DNA of 64,000 nucleotides from Leptospirillum sp037442005 (GTDB lineage: Bacteria; Nitrospirota; Leptospirillia; Leptospirillales; Leptospirillaceae): assembly GCA_037442005.1 (NCBI GenBank), contig JBBIRA010000005.1, positions 1 through 64,000 of the forward strand, given 5' to 3'. Shown here one piece after another: positions 35,237 through 43,761 of the stretch. The position numbers and the translations under genes were made by a program. The first letter of the stretch is position 1. Each line of letters opens with the position of its first letter. The notes beneath the pieces were generated by a model that saw only the letters and a program-made list of their open reading frames with translations, was not told the DNA's origin and did not search any database.

Positions 35237-36319
35237 TCAGGAGCCTGGTAACGAAGCCCCGCCTGAAAGCTGGGCCCCTGTTTCCAGAGCCTCTCCGTTC
35301 TGGGAAAGCGAGTACACGGCCGCGATGCAGGAATAATCTCCGGAACAGCCCACCTGAGCCACCGTATCGGATACCGTTGACCCGGGAAGGGTCTGTGGTT
35401 CAAAGATAAAAAGGGCATTCCCCGATGATGATGTCTGGGTCAGTCCATTCGAAAGATAGATGAGCGTTCCCGAAGACCCCGTCAGCCAGAAGCTTCCTGA
35501 AGGGTCGGGTGACACTTCCTGGATAAGGTCTGCCGAGGAAGCATCCGCCTGGGGAATGGGAACAGCTGACCAGGAGAGACCCAGATTCTGGCTCTGGAGC
35601 ACCGCTCCCGGACCAGCCGCAAGACAGATTCCCCCGATCTGACAGGCCACCCCGCTGATCCCTTGCGGTGCGAAGCTCTGGGAGATCAGGGAAAACTGGA
35701 AGGTCCCCCCCCCATCGGAGGACACCACGATCCCGGGAATACCCTGGCCCTGGGTACTTTGTCCCGAAATCAGGATCGACAGCCCCGACAGCGCAACCTG
35801 TCCATAATTGGCTGGCCCCACACCTGACGTCTGCGAATTGAGCACGGGTGCCCAGGCACCCGCCAGGATCGGCAGGATATACAGGGCATTATTGCTGCCG
35901 ACCGCCACGCACGCCGGAGTCGTCGCCGTCTGGCAGGTCACGGCATTCAGGGTCAGGTTCCCGTTCACCGTCTCGTTGGTGATCTGGAAGCTCTGACCGC
36001 CATCAAGGGTCTGGGCGATCAACCCCTGATTGCCGACGATGTAGCAAATCAGCGTGGTCGGGCAACTGATCGAGGTCAGGTTGAAATTGGCGAGGGCAAA
36101 CCCGCCGTTCACGGTATCAAGCGGGGTATAGGTCAGTCCCCCATTCTGGGTCAGAAGGATCAGCCCGTTCTGTCCCACCACAAAACAGACCGAGGGGCCG
36201 GGACAGGAAACAGAGGTCGGCTGGGACCCTGATGGAATAGTCCCGGCAACCCACAAAAAGCTTGGCGTGGTCGACTGGCATGCGGCCAACAGAAAAAACA
36301 GCCAAAGAATAAACCGCAT
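35237..36319 (-). CDS. Lipoprotein beta-propeller with repeated Cys pairs
   Basis: A 360-residue protein with a short signal and lipobox LAAC (Cys14). The rest is a BNR/Ycf48-like propeller with units such as SVSCPGPSVCFVVGQNGLILLTQNGG. Five units carry a Cys pair at the start of a blade: 39/45, 86/92, 129/137, 226/232 and 325/331. Units near 175-205 and 268-295 have the fold but no Cys. Apart from Cys14 there are no other Cys. Disulphides at each blade would suit a harsh periplasm or cell surface. ATG 36319 has GGGAGG upstream. It lies downstream of mutY; function unknown. Confidence 0.72.
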   Translation of the reverse strand: MRFILWLFFLLAACQSTTPSFLWVAGTIPSGSQPTSVSCPGPSVCFVVGQNGLILLTQNGGLTYTPLDTVNGGFALANFNLTSISCPTTLICYIVGNQGLIAQTLDGGQSFQITNETVNGNLTLNAVTCQTATTPACVAVGSNNALYILPILAGAWAPVLNSQTSGVGPANYGQVALSGLSILISGQSTQGQGIPGIVVSSDGGGTFQFSLISQSFAPQGISGVACQIGGICLAAGPGAVLQSQNLGLSWSAVPIPQADASSADLIQEVSPDPSGSFWLTGSSGTLIYLSNGLTQTSSSGNALFIFEPQTLPGSTVSDTVAQVGCSGDYSCIAAVYSLSQNGEALETGAQLSGGASLPGS

Positions 36320-36347
36320 TCCCCGCCCTCCCACCGGTCCCGCCCGC

Positions 36348-37439
36348 CTAGCGACCATGATATTGCGTCCTTGATTCAAGAAACCGGAGGATTTTTTTGG
36401 CAACACCCGTGAGCGGAACCGTCCGGACCCGGGACAGGTCAGGAAACCGGGTGGCCGCCCCGAACGACTCGCTCAGGAACGACTCCTCCACTTCCACGAT
36501 TTCAACTTCTTCCTCGAAATGGGTGTAAACATGGGACACCTTCCCCAGGAGGCGGGCCACCGGCCCCTCCCGCTGGCCGGAAGGACCTCCGGGAAAATCC
36601 CATAACCCTTCGAGGAGACGTTCTCCCGTTCTTTGCTCCAGGAAAAGATCCGTCCCCGGAGGACCGACAAAAACACGTCTCTTCTTCTGACGGCGCGGTG
36701 GGGCAGGACGCCCTGGCAGGGTGACATCAAGGCCCGAGCGGTTCGTGAGACACAATACCCCCAGCGGACAGTGGCTGCAATCGGGGTTCCGGATCGTGCA
36801 GACGGTGGCTCCGAGATCCATCAGCGCCTGGTTGATATCCCCCGGCGGGCCGGTCCCGCCCACAAACATCCGGGAAACAGTCCAGAGAGGTTCAAGAGAC
36901 GTTTTATTTTCCCCTCCGGGATCCATCAGGTGAAAAAGACGCCGGTTCACCCGACGGACATTCGCGTCAAGAATGGCTTCTCTCTTCCCGAAGGCGATGG
37001 AAGCAATCGCGCCGGCGGTCGAGGGACCAATCCCCGGAAGCTGAAGCCAGCCATCCCTGGTTTCAGGAAATCCTCCGGCCAGGACGATCGCCCTGGCGGC
37101 ACGGTGCAGATTCCTGGCCCGCTGGTAGTAGCCGAGCCCCTCCCAAATCTTCAGAAGATCTTCCAGGGGGGCCTCAGCCAGAACCTCCACCGAAGGAAAT
37201 CGCGCAAGAAAGCGGTCAAAATAGCCGAGAACCGTCGATACCGTTGTCTGCTGGAGCATGATTTCAGAAATCCAAACCCGATAAGGAGAAACTGGCTTTC
37301 TCCAGGGCAGGGGCCGGGCCACATCGCGATACCAGTCGGCAAGGCGACACCGGGCAAGCTCCCAGTCAAAGGTTTCGCGACCATGCGCCAGATCCCCGGG
37401 AGTGATCGACCCTTTCCCGGAAGATAGATCCTTCTCCAT
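36348..37439 (-). CDS. mutY: A/G-specific adenine glycosylase
   Basis: A 363-residue MutY that removes adenine mispaired with 8-oxoguanine. Seen: the catalytic Glu region PYRVWISEIMLQQT, helix-hairpin-helix LPGIGPSTAGAIASIAFG, catalytic Asp in ILDANVRRVNRR, the iron-sulfur cluster ligands CTIRNPDCSHCPLGVLC, and a C-terminal NUDIX-like domain (FVGPPGTDLFLEQRTGERLLEGLWDFPGG). Its ATG shares one base with the folK stop (TAATG). Confidence 0.95.
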   Translation of the reverse strand: MEKDLSSGKGSITPGDLAHGRETFDWELARCRLADWYRDVARPLPWRKPVSPYRVWISEIMLQQTTVSTVLGYFDRFLARFPSVEVLAEAPLEDLLKIWEGLGYYQRARNLHRAARAIVLAGGFPETRDGWLQLPGIGPSTAGAIASIAFGKREAILDANVRRVNRRLFHLMDPGGENKTSLEPLWTVSRMFVGGTGPPGDINQALMDLGATVCTIRNPDCSHCPLGVLCLTNRSGLDVTLPGRPAPPRRQKKRRVFVGPPGTDLFLEQRTGERLLEGLWDFPGGPSGQREGPVARLLGKVSHVYTHFEEEVEIVEVEESFLSESFGAATRFPDLSRVRTVPLTGVAKKILRFLESRTQYHGR

Positions 37440-37972
37440 TACACTCTCCCCTGTCCTTCGATTCGTCCGGGGACTCTCGCTCCTGGCGGACGGACCGGAT
37501 GAGATCCCGGAGGAAAAAACATCCCTTCCGGAAGGGAAGGCATCCGAAGATCCGGATCCCGGGGAAGATGAGCCTGACGAATCGCTTCATCGATCAGTTG
37601 ACGAAGATAGGGGCGTTGGGAAATCGCCGGATGAGGCAGAATGAGGTCAGGATCATTCACGGAAAGTCCGGGAGAGACAAACAGGAAGTCCACATCAAGG
37701 AGCCGGGGCCAGAGACGGCCCTTTCCCCGACGGCGAACGCCCTGTTCGAGGTGATTCAGCCATTTGAAAAAACCCCGGACCCCCAGACGGGTCACACCGA
37801 CGATGACTCTGTTGTCATAAGCGGGCGCAGGGATTCCCCACGCCAGGGTCCGGGATAAAGATGACATTCCCGTCACGCAGAAAAACGGGCTTCGGGACAG
37901 ATGGATCGTACAGGAGTCGATCGCCTCTCTCGCCCCTGGAAGATTTCCTCCCAGAGAGATCCCTGCGATCAC
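37439..37972 (-). CDS. folK: Hydroxymethyldihydropterin pyrophosphokinase
   Basis: About 177 residues. The FolK pattern is recognisable: AGISLGGNLPGAREAI at the N-terminus, YDNRVIVGVT (usually YLNAV), FKWLNHLEQGVRRRGKGRLWPRLLDVDFLF, and LILPHPAISQRPYLRQLI. It transfers pyrophosphate from ATP to hydroxymethyldihydropterin in folate synthesis. The start is unclear: the frame is open to 38086 through dapL. GTG 37972 is preferred because it gives the usual N-terminus and because a small upstream frame with a consensus ribosome-binding site ends there as GTGA. Confidence 0.82.
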   Translation of the reverse strand: MIAGISLGGNLPGAREAIDSCTIHLSRSPFFCVTGMSSLSRTLAWGIPAPAYDNRVIVGVTRLGVRGFFKWLNHLEQGVRRRGKGRLWPRLLDVDFLFVSPGLSVNDPDLILPHPAISQRPYLRQLIDEAIRQAHLPRDPDLRMPSLPEGMFFPPGSHPVRPPGARVPGRIEGQGRV

Positions 37973-38040
37973 CCGGGCCCCCAAAGGACAGAATGAGAAC
38001 ACTGTCTCCAGGCATCCCCCCGGGGATGGAAAGGTTTCAC
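37969..38040 (-). CDS. Possible 23-codon leader peptide before folK
   Basis: A short frame starts at GTG 38040, with a consensus AGGAGG (38045-38050) 4 bases before it, just after the dapL stop. It encodes VKPFHPRGDAWRQCS and more, 23 residues in total. It ends in TGA, which overlaps the likely folK GTG (GTGA). It could couple folK translation to dapL, or could be the mark of an N-terminal frameshift in folK. No homology is recognised. Confidence 0.35.
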   Translation of the reverse strand: MKPFHPRGDAWRQCSHSVLWGPG

Positions 38041-38051
38041 CGTGCCTCCTG

Positions 38052-39239
38052 TCAGTGATTCCTGGTAAAGATCCCTTCAGAAACAATCCGGTCGATCGCC
38101 TCTTTCAGCCGGGGAGTATCGACGGTCAGGGCAAACCGGACATATCCTTCGCCGGAGATTCCGAATCCGTTTCCGGGCGTCGCGACAATGCCGGTCCGTG
38201 AAAGAAGGGCCAGAGAGGCCTCTTCCGACTTCATCCCTTCAGGAATAGCGGCCCAAAGGTAGAAGGACGCTCCCGGAGGAATCACCCGGAGACCGGCCTT
38301 CCGGAGACCGGAGACCAGGACATCCCGACGGTCCTGATACATGGACCGCAGATCATCCATCCAGAAGTCCGGAAGCCCCATCGCCACGATCGATGCCTCC
38401 TGAAGCGCCTGGAAAATCCCGGAATCCATATTGCTCTTGATTTTACCGATTCCCGCCAGAACGGAAGCATTGCCGACGGCAAACCCGACACGCCAGCCGG
38501 TCATATTAAAGGTCTTTGACAGACTGTGGAACTCGATTCCCACTTCTTTCGCGCCGGGGAAAGACAGAAAGCTCTTCGGCGCATTTCCGTCAAAATAGAT
38601 TTCCGAATACGCCGCATCATGGGCCACGATAAAGCCATATTTCGTGGCTTTTTCGATGACCTCGGCAAAAAAGGAATCCGGAGCCATCGCTCCCGTCGGG
38701 TTATTGGGATAATTGATAAACATGATCTTGGTCCGCCGGTACACCGCATCGGGAATCGCCGAAAGGTCCGGCAGGAATCCGTTCGATTCGAGAATCGGCA
38801 TGTAATAGGTTTCGCCACCGGCAAACAGGGTTCCGGCATGGTACACGGGATAACCGGGCTCCGGAACAAGCACAATGTCTCCGGGATCAATAAAGGCCAG
38901 CGGCATATGGCCGATTCCTTCCTTCGAACCGATCAGCCCCAGGACTTCCGTATGGGGGTCAAGAGTGGCGGAAAATCGCCGCTGGTACCAATCGGCAATC
39001 GCCTGACGGAAAGAAAGCATCCCTTCATACGACGGGTATTGATGGTGTTCGGCTCTCGTCAGCGCTACCTGGGCGGCTTCAACGATCGGAGGAAGGGTGG
39101 GGGTATCGGGATCACCGATCCCGAGATTGATGATATCCATGCCTTTCGCAATCGCTTCTCTCTTTTTTTCATCGATCCGGGCGAAAAGATACGGGGGAAG
39201 GCTCTTGATACGCTGTGACCATTTTGCACGAAAATCCAT
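38052..39239 (-). CDS. dapL: LL-diaminopimelate aminotransferase-like class I aminotransferase
   Basis: A 395-residue PLP aminotransferase. The PLP lysine lies in FHSLSKTFNMTGWRVGFAVGN. Also seen are NLGIGDPDTPTLPPIVEA, YPSYEGMLSFRQAIADWY, LIGSKEGIGHMPLAFIDPGD (SKEGI is common in DapL), VPEPGYPVYHAGT, FINYPNNPTGA and YVRFALTVDTPRL. These point to the DapL/DapL2 group making LL-diaminopimelate for lysine and peptidoglycan. A related aspartate or glutamate aminotransferase is possible. ATG 39239 has AGGAG some 11 bases upstream, with no dap genes adjacent. Confidence 0.78.
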   Translation of the reverse strand: MDFRAKWSQRIKSLPPYLFARIDEKKREAIAKGMDIINLGIGDPDTPTLPPIVEAAQVALTRAEHHQYPSYEGMLSFRQAIADWYQRRFSATLDPHTEVLGLIGSKEGIGHMPLAFIDPGDIVLVPEPGYPVYHAGTLFAGGETYYMPILESNGFLPDLSAIPDAVYRRTKIMFINYPNNPTGAMAPDSFFAEVIEKATKYGFIVAHDAAYSEIYFDGNAPKSFLSFPGAKEVGIEFHSLSKTFNMTGWRVGFAVGNASVLAGIGKIKSNMDSGIFQALQEASIVAMGLPDFWMDDLRSMYQDRRDVLVSGLRKAGLRVIPPGASFYLWAAIPEGMKSEEASLALLSRTGIVATPGNGFGISGEGYVRFALTVDTPRLKEAIDRIVSEGIFTRNH

Positions 39240-39406
39240 CAGACAAACACTCCTGTAAAAGTTTAAACCATCGAAAAACACCTGAACCGGTCCGGGAGAG
39301 CTCCCCGGGAACCTGATCCGGACTCAAGGGCAGATAAAAAATGCGTCCGTCGCCGGCCATTCTATCAGAGGTCAGGGCAAGGCTTCCACCGCTTGTCACG
39401 GTCCGC

Positions 39407-39703
39407 TTATTTCTCTTTTCCGGAGGAATTCCGACCGGGATAACGGTACAGATGGGCCAGAACCAGCGCCACCGCTTCATAAAGCTCAACCGGAACAGGA
39501 TGGTCTAATGGAACACGGATCAGCATCCGGGCCAGGGGAGGATTCTCCGTTACCGGAATCTTGTAGAGCGCCGCCCTCTTGAGAATCTCTTTGGCGATTT
39601 CCCCCCGGCCGGAGGCCACCACCACCGGCGCATCGGTTTCTCCGGGAAGATAGCGAAGCGCGATCGCAACCTGCGGCTCCCGGGACTCTTCTTTATCCTC
39701 CAC
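39407..39703 (-). CDS. FlhB C-terminal-domain-like protein (YlqH type)
   Basis: A 98-residue protein matching only the cytoplasmic C-terminal domain of FlhB: VAIALRYLPGETDAPVVVASGRGEIA, IPVTENPPLARML, VPVELYEAVALVLAHLY. The NPTH autocleavage motif and all membrane helices are absent. Small FlhB-like proteins of this kind sit in flagellar clusters of many bacteria, paired with a FliK-like gene (ylqG-ylqH). GTG 39703 overlaps the upstream gene by 11 bases. It may act in export switching; the window also has a full FlhB. Confidence 0.82.
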   Translation of the reverse strand: MEDKEESREPQVAIALRYLPGETDAPVVVASGRGEIAKEILKRAALYKIPVTENPPLARMLIRVPLDHPVPVELYEAVALVLAHLYRYPGRNSSGKEK

Positions 39704-40562
39704 TTAACGCTCCCGGGGGGGAAGCTCCCCCCTCCAGCAAAACAGAGAGCCCCTCGGCGCAGGCCCGGCGGAGATCCCCTTCCACCCGGTTCCAGTAGCC
39801 TAAAAGGGAGGCTGACGAGGAGCGGGGAAACAGACTGAGTTTCCGTCGTGAAGGATCGTAAACACCGATCAGGTCCAGCCGTTCCCTGTTTTTGTAAGAG
39901 ACTGAAAGCCGGAAAGAGACAAGACTCCCTCCTTCCAACGGGGACGGTCCCCGCTCTTCCCGGTCAGGCCACCTGATTTCAAGTTCCACGGAAGGAGGCG
40001 CTCCTCCCGGGGAAGCCACACCCACCGGAAACGGGCCAGATACCCTTACATACGGAGGGGTTTGAACTTCACCACTTTTTAAAAACTGGGATTCCACCGG
40101 TCCCGGCGAAGGTTCATCGGACACCCGTTTTTCCGGCCATCGTTCCAGCGCCTCACCGGCAGCCCCCACCGGGGCCGAAAGCGACCCGCCCATCTCTCCC
40201 GTTTCCTGCCGAATGGGGAGACTTTCCACCAGAAGAAGCAGGGGTTCCGGCCCCTTCCCTCCGGCATCCGCCTGAAAAAACAGCTGGTGATCCGATTCAA
40301 AGATCCTTCCGGGCAGACGTTGACCGGAAGAGGTGAGCACGGGAACAAATGTGTCGGGAATGGAAAAAAGAAGCGGTAACCGGAGCCCGGGAACAGAAAT
40401 GGACCACAGGGGACCGGAAGAGGGCGGTCCCGGAAGGGGGGCCAGCAACGCCGGGAGGGATTGCCGGGGATCCTGCCGGAGAAGGGCCAGGAGAGGAAGA
40501 AGGGGATCAGGGCCGAAAGGAATATCCGTCAACCCCTGGGAAACGGGCGGTAGAAGACTCAT
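39693..40562 (-). CDS. FliK/YlqG-like protein of the flagellar cluster
   Basis: A 289-residue Pro-, Ser- and Gly-rich protein with no signal peptide or membrane helix. The N-terminal half is low in complexity. The C-terminal part (VSFRLSVSYKNRERLDLIGVYDPSRRKLSLFPRSS) looks like an ordered beta domain. Its position directly before the small FlhB-like gene corresponds to ylqG, a hook-length-control-like gene in other flagellar clusters. Assignment rests mostly on context. ATG 40562 has GGGAGG upstream. Confidence 0.6.
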   Translation of the reverse strand: MSLLPPVSQGLTDIPFGPDPLLPLLALLRQDPRQSLPALLAPLPGPPSSGPLWSISVPGLRLPLLFSIPDTFVPVLTSSGQRLPGRIFESDHQLFFQADAGGKGPEPLLLLVESLPIRQETGEMGGSLSAPVGAAGEALERWPEKRVSDEPSPGPVESQFLKSGEVQTPPYVRVSGPFPVGVASPGGAPPSVELEIRWPDREERGPSPLEGGSLVSFRLSVSYKNRERLDLIGVYDPSRRKLSLFPRSSSASLLGYWNRVEGDLRRACAEGLSVLLEGGASPPGALSGG

Positions 40563-40591
40563 GATTCCTCCCTCCGGACTCCGGGAAGGGG

Positions 40592-41137
40592 TTACCTTCC
40601 ACCTCCTCCGGAGAGTCTTGCCATTCCCAGAATCAACTCCACCTCTCCCTCGCTTCTTCCCAGTTTTTCAGCAATCTGGGCCACCGACTGCCCTGACCGG
40701 GACCAGGCCACCGCTTTCTCCTGTTCCGAAAGAGGGGCTTTGGGAGCAGCGGATACTGCGGGATCCGGTGATTCCTCTTTCACCTTCGCCTCTCCGGTTG
40801 AAACAGGGGAAGGAGAAAGAGACCCGGACGGCTGCGAGCGATCCATCGCCTCAAGGTCATCAATCATGCGTTCGGCGTCATAAAAAGCGACCTGAAGCCG
40901 GGATCGCTCCATCGTCATCCGGGCCAGAAGGGATTTCAGCTCCTGGGTTTCCCGGGAAAGAGAGTTTCGTTCCTCCTGACGGGGGAAAGTCCCCACAGGC
41001 TCCGGGAGGGGCCTTCTGGACCGCTCCTGGGACAGCCGCCGCATCCTGGCCCTGACAAGACGGATGTACACCAGAAACACCGCCCCGGCCAAAAGGAAGA
41101 CGACATCCAGGACAATCTGCAACAGATTCAATCCCAC
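40592..41137 (-). CDS. Membrane-anchored coiled-coil protein (DUF6115/DUF2802-like)
   Basis: A 181-residue protein: an N-terminal membrane helix (LLQIVLDVVFLLAGAVFLVYIRL), a basic linker, a coiled coil (RETQELKSLLARMTMERSRLQVAFYDAERMIDDLEAM), a Pro/Ser linker and a C-terminal helix-turn-helix-like unit (EQEKAVAWSRSGQSVAQIAEKLGRSEGEVELIL). This layout is found in small proteins of flagellar clusters. Exact function is unknown. GTG 41137 follows GGGGAAAGG. Confidence 0.65.
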   Translation of the reverse strand: MGLNLLQIVLDVVFLLAGAVFLVYIRLVRARMRRLSQERSRRPLPEPVGTFPRQEERNSLSRETQELKSLLARMTMERSRLQVAFYDAERMIDDLEAMDRSQPSGSLSPSPVSTGEAKVKEESPDPAVSAAPKAPLSEQEKAVAWSRSGQSVAQIAEKLGRSEGEVELILGMARLSGGGGR

Positions 41138-41164
41138 GGCCTTTCCCCAGCGCTCAACATCCGA

Positions 41165-41500
41165 TCAGACCCTGAGATCAATATGACCATCCCCCTTTTT
41201 TCCCTGTTCCGGACTCCGGGAAGTCCCGACAGACGGACCGGCCTGGGAGTCGGGAGAGGATTCAGATTCCGGTTCGTCTGGTTCCCCGGCATTCTCCCCG
41301 CCCGTCTCCTCTTCCTGAACACCTTCTTCTTTTCGTGATGAAGCGACAGGAGAAACGTTCTTGACCTCATCGACAGGAACAACGGGAACATTCGCCCCTG
41401 AAACCGGGGGGAACGGCTGGACAACAGGAGGTGATGCCTGAATCAGGGCAGGGATCTGCTCAATGGATTGCTGGACACCCACCGTCGGTAAAATCCCCAT
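41165..41500 (-). CDS. Small Pro/Glu-rich protein of the flagellar cluster
   Basis: A 111-residue protein, largely disordered in appearance, with a Pro-rich N-terminal half, a Glu/Ser-rich middle and a short conserved-looking end, GDGHIDLRV. No domain is recognised. ATG 41500 has a consensus AGGAGG. It sits between motB and the coiled-coil gene. Small proteins ending in an IDLRV-like tail occur in many flagellar clusters. Confidence 0.55.
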   Translation of the reverse strand: MGILPTVGVQQSIEQIPALIQASPPVVQPFPPVSGANVPVVPVDEVKNVSPVASSRKEEGVQEEETGGENAGEPDEPESESSPDSQAGPSVGTSRSPEQGKKGDGHIDLRV

Positions 41501-41595
41501 GGAGACCTCCTGGAGCCTTTCCCCCGGACACGATGAACATGATCATCCCGCCTGAAGACCAAGCCGGACAACTCCATCATACACCGTATTTTTTT

Positions 41596-42399
41596 TTAAA
41601 TCTCCGGAGGAGGCAATGGCTTGGCCGATGGCTCTTTCCGGTTGGGAAATGTCTGATGGGGGCCGGGACCCGCATCGGGAGACGCAACCACCCGGGTCGG
41701 GTGAAAGACCCGGTTCAGTATCAGGATCTCGACCCGTCTATTCTTTTCCCGCCCGCCTGGCGTCAGGTTGGAGGCGATCGGCCTGTAACGTCCGAATCCC
41801 GACGCCCCCCCCCGCTGAGGGTCAACCGGTCCACCCCTGATCAATTCCGTCAGCACATTCACAGCCCGCATGGTGGACAGAACCCAGTTATTCGGGTACC
41901 GGGCTGTCCGGATCGGCTGATTGTCCGTATATCCGCTGACCCGGATTTCTTTTTGGGATTTGGCCAGGAGATGGGCCACTTTCTGAAGGACGGGAATCGC
42001 CTGGGAACGGATTTTGGCATGGCCGGATTCGAACAGGAGTTTGGACTGGATCCTGAGTACAATGCCATGTTTCGTCTGGACAACCTGCATGTCTCCCTTT
42101 TGGGATGAACGTTCCACCAGAAGCTGCATGGCCTGAACCATGATCGGTTTGGGCTGGGGGTTGACCTTTCCCGATGTCTGGTTGTTATTCGGGATAATAA
42201 TGTGGGCGGAACTGAGGACTTTCTTGTGCTCGAACGTCGCGACAATCGCATTGGAAAGCACTCTGAACTTTCCGGTATTCAACGATGAGATCGCATAAAG
42301 CATCACGAAAAAGGCAAACAGGAGGGTGATGAAATCCGCATAGGAGACCAGCCAGCGTTCCAGATTCTCATGCTCTTCATGACGGGCTTTTTTGGCCAT
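41596..42399 (-). CDS. motB: Flagellar stator protein MotB
   Basis: A 267-residue stator subunit. The single N-terminal helix carries the essential proton-binding Asp (WLVSYADFITLLFAFFVMLYAIS, Asp22). A linker leads to an OmpA-like peptidoglycan-binding domain (RIQSKLLFESGHAKIRSQAIPVL, VSGYTDNQPI, LSTMRAVNVL, RREKNRRVEI-type end). The C-terminal tail is Pro-rich. AGGAGG precedes the ATG. With MotA it forms the proton-driven stator. Confidence 0.93.
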   Translation of the reverse strand: MAKKARHEEHENLERWLVSYADFITLLFAFFVMLYAISSLNTGKFRVLSNAIVATFEHKKVLSSAHIIIPNNNQTSGKVNPQPKPIMVQAMQLLVERSSQKGDMQVVQTKHGIVLRIQSKLLFESGHAKIRSQAIPVLQKVAHLLAKSQKEIRVSGYTDNQPIRTARYPNNWVLSTMRAVNVLTELIRGGPVDPQRGGASGFGRYRPIASNLTPGGREKNRRVEILILNRVFHPTRVVASPDAGPGPHQTFPNRKEPSAKPLPPPEI

Positions 42400-42419
42400 G
42401 TCGTTGTCCTCCTCCGCCT

Positions 42420-43199
42420 TCAGATGGAAGGCAGGTGGACCCGCTCCGCTTCATTCAGGAAGCCTGCCAGAAGGTCCTGGATATTATTGGGGTTTTCCCC
42501 CTGTCCGATAGCAACAAGACCGGCCACAATCATTTCCCGGTACTTTCCCTCGGACCGGTTCTTGATCTTGAGCTTTCCCGACAACGGAAGAAAAATCAGA
42601 TTGGCCGATCCGACGCCATAGACGGTCGCCACAAAGGCGGTGGCGATCCCTTCGGCAAGCTTGGCTGGATCAGACAGGTTGCTCATGACATGGATCAGCC
42701 CCAGAACCGCGCCCAGAATACCGATGGTCGGGGCATAACCGCCGGCCGCTTCAAACACCTTGGCGGCAGCCGTTTCTTCCTCTTCCATATAAAAGGACTC
42801 CCCCTCAAGGGCCTCCCTCACTTTGTTGATATCCGTCCCGTCCATGACCATCCGGACACCACGGGTAAAAAATCCGTTCGACTTGATGAAAGGGTCCTCC
42901 AGATACGCTTCAAGTTTCAGAAGCCCCTCCTTCCTCGACACCTTCGCCAGCTCAACAATTTTCAGGATCAGCGGCACCGGATCCGACTTCGAATTCAGGA
43001 AGAGACGAGGAACCCCCTTGACGGCTGCCATGACCTGCGGGAGCGGCGTTGTCACCATCGTGGCGCCGATCGTCCCGCCAAACACGATGATCGCGGCGGT
43101 CAGCTGGAAAATGGTCCCCAGCGGCAGACCTTCCATCGTCGCCCCACCCAGAATGCCGCCAATCCCGATGAGAAATCCCAGAAGTGTGGTGATATCCAT
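42420..43199 (-). CDS. motA: Flagellar stator protein MotA
   Basis: A 259-residue MotA with four hydrophobic segments (LLGFLIGIGGILGGA, TIFQLTAAIIVFGGTIGA, GGYAPTIGILGAVLGLIHVM, LAEGIATAFVATVYGVGSANLIFLPL). The charged cytoplasmic loop (about 65-150) contains the rotor-contact region. The conserved Pro in the third helix (APTIGIL) is present. It lies 20 bases before motB and 5 bases after cheW. Confidence 0.93.
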   Translation of the reverse strand: MDITTLLGFLIGIGGILGGATMEGLPLGTIFQLTAAIIVFGGTIGATMVTTPLPQVMAAVKGVPRLFLNSKSDPVPLILKIVELAKVSRKEGLLKLEAYLEDPFIKSNGFFTRGVRMVMDGTDINKVREALEGESFYMEEEETAAAKVFEAAGGYAPTIGILGAVLGLIHVMSNLSDPAKLAEGIATAFVATVYGVGSANLIFLPLSGKLKIKNRSEGKYREMIVAGLVAIGQGENPNNIQDLLAGFLNEAERVHLPSI

Positions 43200-43204
43200 C
43201 GTCG

Positions 43205-43747
43205 CTAGCGCCCGGAACCCTGGCCATCAGCATGGTGTCTTCTTAACAGGCTCATGATATCGATGATAGTCACAAGGGAATCGTCGAGATGGGCCACTCC
43301 CGTGATGGCATCACCAAAATTTCCGGCCATGTTGAAGTCCTGACGGCTTTCGATATCCTTGACCGGAATCCGGATCACCTGATTGACCGAGTCGACCGTC
43401 AGGCCGGCCAGGATCCCTTCGGCGTTGATGACGATCGTACGCATGTCCTCCGTCACCTCCGTTGCGGTCGGAAACCCGAGAAGCCTCCGGAAGTTGATCA
43501 CCGGGAGAATTTTCCCGCGGAGATTGACAACCCCGTCCACGTAATGGGGAGCTTTGGGAACCCTGGTCAATTCTGACAGCCGGTTGATCTCCTGGACATG
43601 GATCACCTCGCACCCGAAGTTTTCTCCGGCAAGCACGAAGCTCACAAGCTGAAGAATCTCGTCCGTTCCCTCGCCTCCTTCCCGAAGAGCCTTATTGGGC
43701 CCGTCTCCGGAAAGTTCAAGCATCTGCCCCTGGGATATCTGTTGCAT
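43205..43747 (-). CDS. cheW: Chemotaxis coupling protein CheW
   Basis: A 180-residue CheW that links chemoreceptors to CheA. The domain from about 30 shows LQLVSFVLAGENFGCEVIHVQEINR, VPKAPHYVDGVVNLRGKILPVINFRRLLG, GLTVDSVNQVIRIPVKDIE and a C-terminal DDSLVTIIDIMSLL. A 28-residue N-terminal extension is present. AAGGAG precedes the ATG. It follows the receptor gene and precedes motA. Confidence 0.93.
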   Translation of the reverse strand: MQQISQGQMLELSGDGPNKALREGGEGTDEILQLVSFVLAGENFGCEVIHVQEINRLSELTRVPKAPHYVDGVVNLRGKILPVINFRRLLGFPTATEVTEDMRTIVINAEGILAGLTVDSVNQVIRIPVKDIESRQDFNMAGNFGDAITGVAHLDDSLVTIIDIMSLLRRHHADGQGSGR

Positions 43748-43761
43748 CAGGAAAACTCCTT

